Assembly (NCBI GenBank): GCA_028821515.1
Contig: JAPPGA010000040.1
Location: 1-47,121, forward strand
Direction of reading: 5' to 3'
DNA: 47,121 nt
Source: Gammaproteobacteria bacterium
Lineage (GTDB): Bacteria; Pseudomonadota; Gammaproteobacteria; Pseudomonadales; Azotimanducaceae
The position numbers and the translations under genes are program-made. This document shows positions 26,020 to 39,867 of this stretch, piece by piece (within the stretch, counting starts at the first letter, position 1; every line of letters begins with the position of its first letter). The notes beneath the pieces are model-generated. The model saw only the letters and a program-made list of their open reading frames with translations. It did no database searches and was not told the origin of the DNA.

Positions 26020-27495
26020 CTAACGCGGATGCAGCCAGGTTGGGAGCAGTTCGTAGGCGTCGAGCTGCAACGTCCGGTCGTACGTCACATCGGCATCGTC
26101 GAGCATCCGCGCCAGGCTGCCGTCGTTGAACGCATCGAACGCTTCCGTGCAGCCGCCGAGGTGCTTCCCGCCGAAGAAAATCTGCGGAATCGTCGGTTGG
26201 CCGGTTCTCTCGAGCAATGCGCCACGGATCCGACCGCTCCAGTCCCCTTCCCTGTATTCGGCCGAGTCGAGGTCGACGCTGTAGAGCGGAATGGACGCCC
26301 GGTCGAACAGCTTGCGCACGGCCCAGCAAAACTCGCACCACTGCAGCGAGAACATGACCACATGTTGCGAATCTTGCACGGTCTCCTCAACAAACCGCGC
26401 AGCCTCACCGTCGACGCCATTAGCACCGTCCGGCTGCGGTGACGGGACCGACGAGTCGAATCGATAGCGCGGGGTCGACTGCGAGATCGCGAACTCCTCG
26501 TCCGTCATGTCCTCGCCGATGTCATCGAACAACGGCGTCGAGAGGTAGCGTTCACCCGTGTCGGGCAGCATGCAGAGGATGTTGGCGCCCGTTTCAGCAC
26601 GGCGAGCGACCGTGAGCGCACCCGCAAGGGTGGCGCCACTCGATATCCCGACGAAGATCCCTTCCCGGCGCGCCAGGTCGCGGCATGCCGTCATCGCATC
26701 GTCGCCTTCGACGCCGAGTACTTCGTCCACCCACTCGGATGACACCGCGTCCTCGGTCAGGCGCGGTATGAAATCCGGGCTCCAGCCCTGCATCAGGTGC
26801 GGCCGAAACTGCGGATGACTCGCGCTCGGCGCGCCATCGCCGTCACGCTCCTGGGGAATACCGCTCGCCAGTACCGGCGCGTTCGCAGGTTCGCAGACAA
26901 CGATACGCGTGCCTGGCGACTCCGCCTTGAGCACCCTCCCGACGCCCTTCAACGTGCCGCCGGTGCCGTATCCCGTCACCCAGTAATCGAGGGGTTCGTC
27001 CGTGAAGTCCCGGAGTATCTCGCGCGCAGTCGTTCGGGAGTGGATCTCCGCGTTCGCCTCGTTTTCGAACTGGCGGCACAGGAACCAACCGTGTTCCCGC
27101 GCAAGTTCAACCGCTTTCGCAAGCATGCCGCTGCCCTTCTCGGATGCGGGGGTCAGCACGACCTTCGCACCGAGAAACCGCATCAGCCTGCGGCGTTCAA
27201 CGCTGAAGTTCTCGGCCATCGTCACCACCAGCGGATAGCCGCGCTGGGCGCAGACCATGGCGAGGCCGATCCCCGTGTTGCCGCTGGTGGCCTCGATCAC
27301 CGTCTGCCCCGGCTTGAGAGCGCCGCGACGTTCGGCGTCTTCAATGACGCCCAGCGCCAGGCGGTCCTTCACCGAACCCATGGGGTTGAACGCCTCGATC
27401 TTGGCGAACAGGTTCACCCCCGGCGGCGCGACCGTGTTGAGCCGCACCACCGGTGTATTGCCGATGGTGTCCAGGATGTTCTCGAACTGTGCCAC
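26020..27495 (-). CDS. Cysteine synthase/cystathionine synthase-like enzyme fused to glutaredoxin
   Basis: A 491-residue fusion. Residues 1-320 are a fold-type II PLP enzyme of the cysteine synthase/CBS family: Lys43 in NPMGSVKDR is the PLP lysine, TSGNTG is at 70-75 and the phosphate loop GTGGT at 177-181, with GISSGATLAG near 283. After a linker of about 55 residues, residues 378-470 are a glutaredoxin domain with the redox motif CEFC at 387-390, TIPQIF at 435-440 and the glycine pair GG at 447-448. The GTG at 27495 has GAAGG 9 bases upstream. Known members of the PLP family make cysteine from O-acetylserine and sulfide; the fused redox domain could supply reducing equivalents, carry sulfide, or regulate the enzyme. 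That coupling is inference. Confidence 0.92.
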   Translation of the reverse strand: MAQFENILDTIGNTPVVRLNTVAPPGVNLFAKIEAFNPMGSVKDRLALGVIEDAERRGALKPGQTVIEATSGNTGIGLAMVCAQRGYPLVVTMAENFSVERRRLMRFLGAKVVLTPASEKGSGMLAKAVELAREHGWFLCRQFENEANAEIHSRTTAREILRDFTDEPLDYWVTGYGTGGTLKGVGRVLKAESPGTRIVVCEPANAPVLASGIPQERDGDGAPSASHPQFRPHLMQGWSPDFIPRLTEDAVSSEWVDEVLGVEGDDAMTACRDLARREGIFVGISSGATLAGALTVARRAETGANILCMLPDTGERYLSTPLFDDIGEDMTDEEFAISQSTPRYRFDSSVPSPQPDGANGVDGEAARFVEETVQDSQHVVMFSLQWCEFCWAVRKLFDRASIPLYSVDLDSAEYREGDWSGRIRGALLERTGQPTIPQIFFGGKHLGGCTEAFDAFNDGSLARMLDDADVTYDRTLQLDAYELLPTWLHPR

Positions 27496-27588
27496 GCGCG
27501 GTCGCCTTCTTCCTGTCGAAAGGGCGTGGATGCTACAACACGCACGCATACATACAATGGCCGTGAATCAGACGGACGGGCGTGAACA

Positions 27589-27957
27589 ATGAAAGTGGTA
27601 CGTGTCTACGCGGGCGACGACGGCGAGTCGCATTTCGAGGAAGTCGATATCGAGGTGAGTCCACAGGGCGGCATCGGGAGGCTGTCCAAGCTGATACGCG
27701 GCCCTGGGGTGATGTTCCGGGAGGTGGACGGCGACTACGACCTTGACTTCCACCATGCCCCGCGGCGGCAGTTCGTGGTCAACCTGCGCGGCGCCGTCGA
27801 CATTACCGTCGGCAGCGGCGAGATTCGTCGGCTGGCAGCCGGGGACATCCTCCTTGCCGAGGACACCACCGGCCACGGGCACAAGAGCCGCGCCGTCGAC
27901 GGACGGCCCCGCTCCTGCTTGTTCATCCCGATCGACGAGGACGTGACGCTGCCCTGA
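27589..27957 (+). CDS. Cupin-domain protein
   Basis: A 122-residue single-domain protein with the cupin pattern: FHHAPRRQFVVNLRGAVDITVGSGEIRRLAAGDILLAEDTTGHGHKS read in pieces gives motif 1 (HHAPRRQFVVNLRG) and motif 2 (GDILLAEDTTGHGH). Metal-ligand histidines are plausible in both motifs. No enzyme activity can be assigned. It diverges from the cysteine synthase fusion gene with a 93-base gap and is followed 22 bases later by the histidine phosphatase gene, so the two may be co-transcribed. Confidence 0.8.
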   Translation: MKVVRVYAGDDGESHFEEVDIEVSPQGGIGRLSKLIRGPGVMFREVDGDYDLDFHHAPRRQFVVNLRGAVDITVGSGEIRRLAAGDILLAEDTTGHGHKSRAVDGRPRSCLFIPIDEDVTLP

Positions 27958-27979
27958 CGCGGCAGGGACAGTTTCCACC

Positions 27980-28591
27980 ATGTCCACCGGCCACGACAGC
28001 GCGGTGTCGGTCCGGGAAATTCGTGTTCTGCGGACGGTGATCCTTTTACGCCATGGCCAGCAAGATGAAAGCACACCTGACGGTTCGGGCGGGCTAACGG
28101 AGACCGGCTTCCGTCAAGCGGCGCTCGCAGCCGAACGACTTACCGCCGAACCCATCGACCGCATCGTCTCAAGCGGTTTGCGGCGCGCCGAGCAGACCGC
28201 CAACGCGATTGCCCGGCACCATGCATTCCTCGAAGTCGAAACCGATGCGGACCTGTGCGAGTGCGTCCCGTCCGTCCCGCGAGGCCAGGAGGTGTTCTAT
28301 CCCGATGGCGTGGAGACGGCCCATACCGCTTCCTGCCGCGAGGCACTGGACCGTGCTTTCTCCCGGTATTTCGAGCCCGGTTCAAAAGGCACGACACTCC
28401 TGGTGGGCCACGGCAACGCCTTCCGATACCTGGTCTGTCGCGTACTCGATTCGGATCCCGACAACTGGGCCCGGTTTGACATGCACAACTGCGGAATCTC
28501 GCGAGTTGAGGTCAAGACCTTTCTTGGAGTCCAGGTCACGGGACTGAACGATACGGGGCATCTGCCGCCGGAGTTGCTCACCTACGGGTGA
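27980..28591 (+). CDS. Histidine phosphatase (phosphoglycerate mutase-like) family protein
   Basis: A 203-residue member of the branch-1 histidine phosphatase superfamily. The catalytic motif LLRHGQQD is near residue 25 and the second histidine is in LVGHGNAFRYL near residue 143; arginine in SSGLRRAEQTA completes the phosphate pocket. The spacing and short length fit PGAM5-like or other small phosphatases better than glycolytic phosphoglycerate mutase. The substrate is unknown. The start may lie slightly inside the annotated ATG because the first 15 residues are not conserved in type. Confidence 0.85.
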   Translation: MSTGHDSAVSVREIRVLRTVILLRHGQQDESTPDGSGGLTETGFRQAALAAERLTAEPIDRIVSSGLRRAEQTANAIARHHAFLEVETDADLCECVPSVPRGQEVFYPDGVETAHTASCREALDRAFSRYFEPGSKGTTLLVGHGNAFRYLVCRVLDSDPDNWARFDMHNCGISRVEVKTFLGVQVTGLNDTGHLPPELLTYG

Positions 28592-28620
28592 TGACGGGAC
28601 GCCTGATTGCGTCGGATGAT

Positions 28621-28707
28621 TGGTGCCGAAGAGAGGACTCGAACCTCCACGGGCAAAAGCCCACTACCCCCTCAAGGTAGCGTGTCTACCAATTTCACCA
28701 CTTCGGC
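28621..28707 (-). tRNA. leuU: tRNA-Leu (GAG)
   Basis: An 87-base type II tRNA with encoded CCA. The anticodon loop is TTGAGGG (anticodon GAG) closed by CTACC/GGTAG, the acceptor is GCCGAAG/CTTCGGC, and the long variable arm is TGGGCTTTTGCCCG. It lies 11 bases after secG, exactly as leuU does in E. coli, and is presumably processed from the secG transcript. Confidence 0.97.
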
Positions 28708-28718
28708 AACTTGACTCA

Positions 28719-29087
28719 CTATATGTCGGGGACCTCGAAGGGCTCCTGCCCTGATGGGCTCTCGGTCTCTCCAACGTCTTCCGCCTGGAATTGCTCAATC
28801 CCGACGTCTTCAACGACCGGTATCCCGATACCCCGCAGGCTCGCCGCACGCTCCTTGGCGGTATACGCCAGGCCGAACGAGATCAGGAAAAACCCGATCG
28901 CAAGCCAGGTTGTCAACTTCATCAGAAACGACGCGCTGCCGGAAGAACCGAACACCGTGTTCGCACCGCCGCTGCCGAATGCCGCCCCGATATCCGCGCC
29001 CTTCCCCTGCTGCAGCAGAATGAGCGTCGCGAGAGCGACCGCGTCCGCAACCAACAGGATCAACAGGACAGTTTCCAGATTTTCCAT
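28719..29087 (-). CDS. secG: Protein translocase subunit SecG
   Basis: A 122-residue inner-membrane component of the SecYEG translocon. It has two hydrophobic segments (LETVLLILLVADAVALATLILL at 4-25 region and LTTWLAIGFFLISFGLAYTA near 58-77), joined by the conserved cytoplasmic loop with LQQGKGADIGAAFGSG. The Pro/Glu-rich C-terminal tail is longer than in E. coli SecG. The start is one base beyond the tpiA stop, so translation is likely coupled. Confidence 0.95.
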   Translation of the reverse strand: MENLETVLLILLVADAVALATLILLQQGKGADIGAAFGSGGANTVFGSSGSASFLMKLTTWLAIGFFLISFGLAYTAKERAASLRGIGIPVVEDVGIEQFQAEDVGETESPSGQEPFEVPDI

Positions 29088-29088
29088 A

Positions 29089-29799
29089 TCACTGATCCGC
29101 CGCGTACGTTATTGCATTGAAACTGGCGGGTTCCAACGAAGCGCCGCCGACCAAGCCTCCATCGATGTCGTCTTCGGCAAACAGCGCCCCCGCATTTTCG
29201 GCCGTTACGCTGCCGCCGTAAAGGATGCGGATGTCCGCATCGCCAAGCGCCGCCCGTATGGTGGCGTGCATTGCCTGGGCTTCCGACGGCGTGGCCGTTT
29301 CACCAGTGCCGATCGCCCATACCGGTTCATACGCGATAACCTCGCTGCCCTGCACCCCAGCGTGCAGAACCGCATCGAGCTGCGACAGCACGACCTCGGC
29401 TTGCCGCCCTTCACGACGTTCTTCCAGCGTTTCCCCCACGCACAGGATCGGAACCAGCCCAGCCCGCATCGCGGCCTCGTACTTACCCGCGACGATCTCA
29501 TCCGTTTCAGAAAAGAGCCGCCGCCGTTCCGAATGGCCGACCAACGCATATCGCGCACCCATCTCCGCTGCCATTTCCGCCGCGACTTCACCCGTGTAGG
29601 CACCGGCCTTCTCTAGGTGCACGTTCTGTACGCCGACCTGGGCGCCTTCCAGGCGTTCCACGGCCAACGGCAGGTACAGGGCAGGCGGAAAGACGATCAC
29701 ATCGACGTCGTTCCTGCCCTCAAGCGAGCACCCGAACTCCTCCACCAGGGATCGCGAACCGTGCATCTTCCAGTTTCCGGCAACGATCGGTCGGCGCAT
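29089..29799 (-). CDS. tpiA: Triosephosphate isomerase
   Basis: Interconverts dihydroxyacetone phosphate and glyceraldehyde 3-phosphate. A 236-residue TIM barrel with Lys11 in AGNWKM, the electrophilic His89 in VGHSERR, catalytic Glu158 in AYEPVWAIGTG and the phosphate loop ILYGGSV. Length is a little short of 250 but no catalytic element is missing. It precedes secG by a single base, an arrangement common in Pseudomonas-like genomes. Confidence 0.98.
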   Translation of the reverse strand: MRRPIVAGNWKMHGSRSLVEEFGCSLEGRNDVDVIVFPPALYLPLAVERLEGAQVGVQNVHLEKAGAYTGEVAAEMAAEMGARYALVGHSERRRLFSETDEIVAGKYEAAMRAGLVPILCVGETLEERREGRQAEVVLSQLDAVLHAGVQGSEVIAYEPVWAIGTGETATPSEAQAMHATIRAALGDADIRILYGGSVTAENAGALFAEDDIDGGLVGGASLEPASFNAITYAADQ

Positions 29800-29831
29800 T
29801 GCCCGCAGGCCCCTCGAAGTGAAGGGCGCGC

Positions 29832-29859
29832 ATGGTATCAGCTAGGCGCTGGATAACAA
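29832..29859 (-). promoter_or_regulatory. Possible tpiA promoter
   Basis: On the minus strand TTGTTA (29859-29854) and TACCAT (29837-29832) are 16 bases apart in the 75-base gap between glmM and tpiA. The match is moderate. Confidence 0.3.
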
Positions 29860-29874
29860 CCTGACAAGTACTGC

Positions 29875-31218
29875 TCAGACGCTCGCAGAACGCACCACTT
29901 GCGCAAGCGCTTGTGCATGTCCCGCCACTTCGCCGGCGTCGTCGCCTTCCACCATGACCCGTACCACGGGTTCCGTTCCCGACGGGCGCAGCAGCACGCG
30001 GCCGCGGCCCGCGAGCTTGTCCTCGACGTCATCGACGGCAGCCGAGACGTTGGTACACTCGGTTGTCGCCTCGGGGTCCGCGCACCCGACATTGATCACG
30101 GACTGGGGCAGTCTCACCATTCCCGAAGCCAGTTCCTTGAGGGATTGGTCGTTTTCGACCATGGCGACCAGGACCTGGAGCGCCGCGATGATGCCATCGC
30201 CGGTCGTCGTCAGCCGGGAGCACACGATATGGCCGGACGACTCTCCACCGAGACCCCAGTCGAGCCGACGCATCGCTTCGATGACAAACCGGTCGCCCAC
30301 GTCCGTGCGCGTAAACGGGATACCCACCTTCGAGAGCGCACGTTCGAGGCCGAGATTGCTCATCAGGGTACCGACCACCCCGCCTCTTAACTGGCCGTTG
30401 CACGCGGCATGCTGCGCGATCACGTAAAGAAGTTCGTCCCCGTCCACGAGGTCCCCGTTGTGATCCGCCATCACCACGCGGTCTCCATCGCCGTCAAAGG
30501 CGATGCCCACGTCCGCACCGGACTCGACGACCATTTTTGCCATGGCCTCCGGATGCGTGGATCCGCAGGCCTCGTTGATGTTCATTCCGTCGGGTTCCGC
30601 CGCAAGCAGAACAACCTCTGCGCCCAGTTCGGAAAAGACGCTGGGTGCCACGGCATAGGTCGCCCCGTTGGCGCAGTCGAGGACGATCTTCATACCCCGC
30701 AGCCGGAACTGGCGGCTCACCGTGCTCTTGCAGAACTCGATGTAGCGTCCCCGCGCATCGTCCAGCAGCACGACCTTGCCGAGTTCACTCGAACGAACGG
30801 TCTTCATCGGCTGTCCGATTCGCTCCTCGATGGCAAGCTCCACCTCGTCCGGGAGCTTGTGGCCCCGGGAGTCGAAGAACTTGATCCCATTGTCTTCGTA
30901 GGCGTTGTGGGACGCGCTGATCACGATTCCGGCTCCCGCCCGGAACGTACGCGTGAGATACGCCACGGCTGGTGTGGGAATCGGCGTCAACAGGCGCACA
31001 TCGGCACCGGCTGATACCAGTCCCGCTTCAAGCACCGACTCGATCATGTAGCCGGAGATGCGGGTGTCCTTGCCGATCAGGACCAGTGGCGACCCCTCGG
31101 CCGCGAAAACCTTGCCGACCGCCCAGCCGAGACGCAGGCAGAATTCCGCCGTGATCGGCGCCTCGCCGACGCGGCCGCGAATTCCGTCGGTGCCGAAGTA
31201 CTTTCGTCCGTTTTTCAC
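29875..31218 (-). CDS. glmM: Phosphoglucosamine mutase
   Basis: Converts glucosamine 6-phosphate to glucosamine 1-phosphate for UDP-GlcNAc, peptidoglycan and LPS. The 447-residue protein begins with [13 protein letters not shown], has the phosphoserine site Ser103 in [17 protein letters not shown], the metal loop DGDGDRV near 243 and the substrate loop GGESSGHIV, then the C-terminal phosphate-binding [14 protein letters not shown]. The GTG at 31218 is the start. It differs from the second hexosephosphate mutase in the window (algC) in having GTDGIRG and GESSGH rather than AYDIRGIAG and GEFSGH. Confidence 0.97.
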   Translation of the reverse strand: MKNGRKYFGTDGIRGRVGEAPITAEFCLRLGWAVGKVFAAEGSPLVLIGKDTRISGYMIESVLEAGLVSAGADVRLLTPIPTPAVAYLTRTFRAGAGIVISASHNAYEDNGIKFFDSRGHKLPDEVELAIEERIGQPMKTVRSSELGKVVLLDDARGRYIEFCKSTVSRQFRLRGMKIVLDCANGATYAVAPSVFSELGAEVVLLAAEPDGMNINEACGSTHPEAMAKMVVESGADVGIAFDGDGDRVVMADHNGDLVDGDELLYVIAQHAACNGQLRGGVVGTLMSNLGLERALSKVGIPFTRTDVGDRFVIEAMRRLDWGLGGESSGHIVCSRLTTTGDGIIAALQVLVAMVENDQSLKELASGMVRLPQSVINVGCADPEATTECTNVSAAVDDVEDKLAGRGRVLLRPSGTEPVVRVMVEGDDAGEVAGHAQALAQVVRSASV

Positions 31219-31236
31219 CTTTCCCGCCTTCGTCCC

Positions 31237-32118
31237 TCAAACATGGGGCCGCACATGCGCCAGGGTGGCTTCGACCACCTTCAGCGCGTCCACCGTTTCC
31301 CCGACATCGTGAACGCGCAACACCGAGGCGCCGTCTACCGCTGCGAGCACCGCGGCGGCGATGCTGGCGGGCAAACGGTCCGTGACTTCCTTGCCGGTAA
31401 GCGCCCCGAGCGTGCTCTTTCTCGAGAACCCCACCAGGACCGGCAACCCGATCGATGATAGCGCACGCAAGTTGGCCAGCAGCGCCAGGTTGTGGGACAC
31501 GGTCTTGCCGAAGCCGAATCCCGGATCGACCACGAGGCGCGCTGTATCGACCCCAGCTTCACGGCAGGCTGCGACCCGTTGTCCAAGGAACTCCCTCACC
31601 TCGCTGACCACGTCCCCATAGACCGGCCGTTCCTGCATGGTCCTCGGTTCGCCCCGCATGTGCATGAGGCAGACGCCGACGTCAGACCCGGCGAGCAGTT
31701 CGAGCATGCCGTCCCCGCAGGCGGCGCGGACGTCGTTGACGAATTGCGCTCCCGCCCGTATCGCCGCGGCCGCCACGCCAGCCTTGCAGGTATCTATGCT
31801 GACAACCGCATCGAGTTCGCAGACGCGCTCGATGATGGGGACGGTGCGATCCATCTCTTCGGCTTCGGAAACGGGGTCGGCGCCCGGGCGCGTGCTCTCT
31901 CCGCCGATGTCAACGATGTCGGCTCCAGCGTCCACCATGGAAGCCGCGGCATCCGCCGCGGCGTTCACCTCGATGCGCCGGCTACCGCCGAAGAACGAGT
32001 CGGGGGTCGCATTGATGACTCCCATCACTCTCGGACGGGATAGATCGACGACACGCGATCCGCACACCAGGGACCGGGTTGCACCCAAGGAAGCGCTTAG
32101 TGCTCCGTCACGAAGCAC
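31237..32118 (-). CDS. folP: Dihydropteroate synthase
   Basis: Joins p-aminobenzoate and 6-hydroxymethyl-dihydropterin pyrophosphate in folate synthesis. The protein is about 293 residues from GTG 32118, 8 bases after the ftsH stop; a later GTG at 32067 is possible. Signatures are VMGVINATPDSF, the pyrophosphate loop DIGGESTRPGADPVS, VSIDTCKAGVA, FVNDVRA, LMHMRGEPRTMQ, VVDPGFGFGKTVSHN and LVGFSRKSTLG. folK, which makes its pterin substrate, is missing from its usual place near panB in this window. Confidence 0.95.
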   Translation of the reverse strand: MLRDGALSASLGATRSLVCGSRVVDLSRPRVMGVINATPDSFFGGSRRIEVNAAADAAASMVDAGADIVDIGGESTRPGADPVSEAEEMDRTVPIIERVCELDAVVSIDTCKAGVAAAAIRAGAQFVNDVRAACGDGMLELLAGSDVGVCLMHMRGEPRTMQERPVYGDVVSEVREFLGQRVAACREAGVDTARLVVDPGFGFGKTVSHNLALLANLRALSSIGLPVLVGFSRKSTLGALTGKEVTDRLPASIAAAVLAAVDGASVLRVHDVGETVDALKVVEATLAHVRPHV

Positions 32119-32126
32119 TGGGTGCT

Positions 32127-34046
<1,920 letters not shown>

Positions 34047-34067
34047 ATCTTTCAAGCGCCTAACCTC

Positions 34068-34101
34068 GATCGGCCCGCATTTTCCGGCGCAGGGGCCGAT
34101 C
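34068..34101 (-). other. Long hairpin between rlmE and ftsH
   Basis: GATCGGCCC (34068-34076) pairs perfectly with GGGCCGATC (34093-34101), with a 16-base loop. The stem fills most of the 62-base gap and overlaps no gene. There is no T-run on the minus strand, so a processing or leader element for ftsH is as likely as a terminator. Confidence 0.4.
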
Positions 34102-34108
34102 AGCAATC

Positions 34109-34702
34109 CTACTCCATATCGGCAACGGCATACACCTCGCGCGAGCCAGCCCGGGATGCGGGCGGCTTGGCCAGCGAGACCCGGGCGAACCCGGCGCGCA
34201 TGTCGCGCATCGCATCAGTGAATCCTGCGCCCTGAAACATCTTGACAACGAGACGGCCTCCCGGGTTCAACCATCTCCCCGCAGCGTGGATCGCGCATTC
34301 CACCAGTTCGAAGCTGCGTGCCTGATCGACGACCCTGTTGCCACTCATATTGGGGGCCATATCGGATAACACAAGGTCCGCACCGCCGGACAGGGCCACC
34401 GCGATCTGCTCCTGCACGTCAGTATCGCCGGCGTCTCCCTGGATGAATCGCGTCCCGGACGGCGTATTCGCCAGCGGCAACAGGTCTACCGCCACCAGCC
34501 GCCGACACCTGGGGGCAAGGTATTCGGTCCAACCTCCCGGGGAAGCGCCAAGTTCGAGAACCACGCGGCCAGGTCCCGTCAGGTGGAAACGCCTGTCGAG
34601 CTGTTCCAGTTTGAACAGCGCGCGTGACACCGCCCGGCCCACATAGGGGTCGCGGCGTTGTCGGGACAGCCAGCGGCTGCTCGATTTCGATTTCCTGGCC
34701 AC
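34109..34702 (-). CDS. rlmE: 23S rRNA (uridine(2552)-2'-O)-methyltransferase
   Basis: Methylates U2552 in the ribosomal A loop during late 50S assembly. The 197-residue protein has the RrmJ/FtsJ fold: a basic N-terminus ([20 protein letters not shown]), the AdoMet site [14 protein letters not shown], the catalytic SDMAPNMSG aspartate, KMFQG lysine and the final E in REVYAV. Order with ftsH is conserved. Confidence 0.96.
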   Translation of the reverse strand: MARKSKSSSRWLSRQRRDPYVGRAVSRALFKLEQLDRRFHLTGPGRVVLELGASPGGWTEYLAPRCRRLVAVDLLPLANTPSGTRFIQGDAGDTDVQEQIAVALSGGADLVLSDMAPNMSGNRVVDQARSFELVECAIHAAGRWLNPGGRLVVKMFQGAGFTDAMRDMRAGFARVSLAKPPASRAGSREVYAVADME

Positions 34703-34745
34703 GTCAGATCACCCCACGGAACCGATGAGGACCGGAATCGACCAA

Positions 34746-34782
34746 GGCCAAACCCGGCCTTTCGGGCGCGCCGTGTTTGGCC
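34746..34782 (-). terminator. Hairpin after greA
   Basis: GGCCAAAC and GTTTGGCC (34746-34753 and 34775-34782) form a perfect 8-pair stem 18 bases after the greA stop. The minus-strand sequence after the stem is TTGG, not a true T-run, so termination may be partial. It lies 43 bases upstream of rlmE. Confidence 0.45.
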
Positions 34783-34800
34783 CCGCCCAAATCTGGAGGT

Positions 34801-35270
34801 TCAGATATGCTCGACTTCGCCGACGATGTAATCGCGGTCACCGGCGGGAGTCGACACTGTCACCAAATCGTCCTGCGCCTTCCCGATAATCGCGCGCGCG
34901 ATGGGTGACATCACCGAGATCTTGCCGAACTTGAGGTCAGCTTCGTCCTCTCCGACGATCTTGTAGCGCACCGTCTCGTCCGTCTCGCAGTCGCTCAGGG
35001 TCACGGTTGCGCCGAATACCACCGTTCCCGTGTGCCTGATGCGCGTGATGTCGATGACCTGGCAATCCGCGAGCTTTGCCTCGATATCCCGGATTCGCGC
35101 CTCGATGAACCCCTGCTGTTCCTTGGCGGCGTGGTACTCCGCGTTCTCGCGCAGATCGCCATGTTCTCTCGCGGCGGCAATTTCCCGGACGATATTGGGA
35201 CGCGCAGAGTTCTTGAGCTCGGCGAGTTCCTCGCGCAGCCGCTGTTCTCCCTCCACCGTCATCGGCCAGG

Positions 35271-35274
<4 letters not shown>
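34801..35274 (-). CDS. greA: Transcription elongation factor GreA
   Basis: Rescues backtracked RNA polymerase by stimulating transcript cleavage. The 157-residue protein has the N-terminal coiled coil ending in [17 protein letters not shown], with the acidic tip residues, and the C-terminal FKBP-like domain ([23 protein letters not shown]). The start overlaps the carB stop (ATGA), so it is the last gene of the carA-carB-greA unit, as in Pseudomonas. Confidence 0.97.
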
Positions 35275-38573
<3,299 letters not shown>

Positions 38574-38576
38574 CAG

Positions 38577-39776
38577 CTACGGCGGCGACCCTTGCGGGAC
38601 TTCGGGAGGTCGACGGGACGCTTCCGAGTTGCCCTGTTCCCGGGCCCCGTTGCCTTCCATCAACCGGACAAATGCGTCAAACAGGCCGGCACAGTCCCGG
38701 GGACCGGGACTCGCTTCGGGATGGCCCTGGAAACCGAACGCCGGCCTGTCCTTGCGCCGAAGGCCCTGCACCGTGCCATCGAACAACGACACGTGGGTGG
38801 TCTCCAGGCACTCCGGCAAGCTTGTTTCATCCACGGCAAACCCGTGGTTCTGGCTCGTGATGATGACCTGCCCGGTATGGAGATCGCGTACCGGATGGTT
38901 GGCGCCATGGTGCCCGTGCGGCATCTTCACGGTTTTCGCGCCACTCGCGAGCGCAAGCAACTGGTGGCCGAGGCAGATCCCGAAGACGGGTACGTTCCTT
39001 GAAACGATCTCGCGGATGGCGTCGATCGCATAATCGCACGGGTCGGGATCACCCGGGCCGTTGGACAGGAACACACCGTCGGGCTCCATCGCGAGCACCT
39101 CTTCCGCCGGCGTCTTTGCCGGGACCAGGGTCACGGCGCAACCGCGGTCGGCCAGCAACCGCAATATGTTGTGCTTGATTCCAAAGTCGTAGGCGACGAC
39201 GCTGCGAGCGGCCGCAGGGGCTGGGGAATAACCGCTCTCCGGAGACCATACGCCTTCCCCCCACACCGCCGTGTCGCTGCGGCTGACAACCTGCGCGAGA
39301 TCCATGCCCTCGAGTCCCGGAAAAGCGCGCGCGCGTCGCAGTGCCTCTCCTTCATCGGCGTCCGGTCCCGCCAAGATACAGCCCCCGAGCGCACCCTTCT
39401 CGCGGATCAGCCTCGTCAGACGCCGCGTGTCGATACCGGCGATCGCGACAACGCCCCGGTCGCGCAGGAACTCCGGCAGCGAGGCCGCCGCCCGCCAACT
39501 GCTGGTACGCAACGGCAGGTCCCGGATCACGAGCCCTTCCGCCCAGACCCTGCCGGACTCCACGTCCTCCGGATTCGTGCCCGTGTTGCCGATGTGGGGG
39601 TAGGTGAGCGTCACGATCTGCCGGGCATAGGAAGGATCGGTGAGGATCTCCTGGTAGCCCGTCATGGCGGTATTGAAAACGACTTCGCCAACAGCCGCGC
39701 CAGCCGCTCCGATGGAGATGCCGTGAAACAGACTGCCGTCCGCCACGGCCAGTATCGCGGGATCAGCGCGTGTCAA
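38577..39776 (-). CDS. carA: Carbamoyl-phosphate synthase small subunit
   Basis: The glutaminase subunit that feeds ammonia to CarB. The 399-residue protein starts at the TTG at 39776, which has GGAG 6 bases upstream and gives [15 protein letters not shown], matching the usual N-terminus. It contains [21 protein letters not shown] and the class I amidotransferase triad: Cys in [11 protein letters not shown] and His and Glu in [12 protein letters not shown] terminator-like hairpin and a promoter-like sequence lie directly upstream, so its mRNA leader is unusual. Confidence 0.97.
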   Translation of the reverse strand: MTRADPAILAVADGSLFHGISIGAAGAAVGEVVFNTAMTGYQEILTDPSYARQIVTLTYPHIGNTGTNPEDVESGRVWAEGLVIRDLPLRTSSWRAAASLPEFLRDRGVVAIAGIDTRRLTRLIREKGALGGCILAGPDADEGEALRRARAFPGLEGMDLAQVVSRSDTAVWGEGVWSPESGYSPAPAAARSVVAYDFGIKHNILRLLADRGCAVTLVPAKTPAEEVLAMEPDGVFLSNGPGDPDPCDYAIDAIREIVSRNVPVFGICLGHQLLALASGAKTVKMPHGHHGANHPVRDLHTGQVIITSQNHGFAVDETSLPECLETTHVSLFDGTVQGLRRKDRPAFGFQGHPEASPGPRDCAGLFDAFVRLMEGNGAREQGNSEASRRPPEVPQGSPP

Positions 39777-39791
39777 ACAGGACTCCGGCGC

Positions 39792-39821
39792 AAAAAAGCC
39801 GTCGGCCCCGGCGCGACGGCT
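39792..39821 (-). terminator. Canonical intrinsic terminator in the carA leader
   Basis: On the minus strand AGCCGTCG (39821-39814) pairs with CGACGGCT (39804-39797) around a 9-base GC-rich loop and is followed by six T (39797-39792). It lies 46 bases after the gmk stop and 15 bases before the carA start codon. It can end gmk transcripts, but any carAB transcript starting at the promoter-like sequence at 39829-39857 must also pass through it. Confidence 0.85.
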
Positions 39822-39828
39822 ACAGCGG

Positions 39829-39857
39829 ATTCTAAGTGAAGCGACTCGACGCGACAA
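39829..39857 (-). promoter_or_regulatory. Predicted carAB promoter
   Basis: On the minus strand TTGTCG (39857-39852) and TAGAAT (39834-39829) are separated by exactly 17 bases, a good sigma-70 match. The expected start, near 39822, would put the terminator stem at the very 5' end of the RNA. Confidence 0.6.
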
Positions 39858-39867
39858 CAATGCATCG

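Noticed and set aside
28598-28613. Terminator after tRNA-Leu
   Set aside because: GACGC and GCGTC form only 5 pairs with no T-run; too weak to call.
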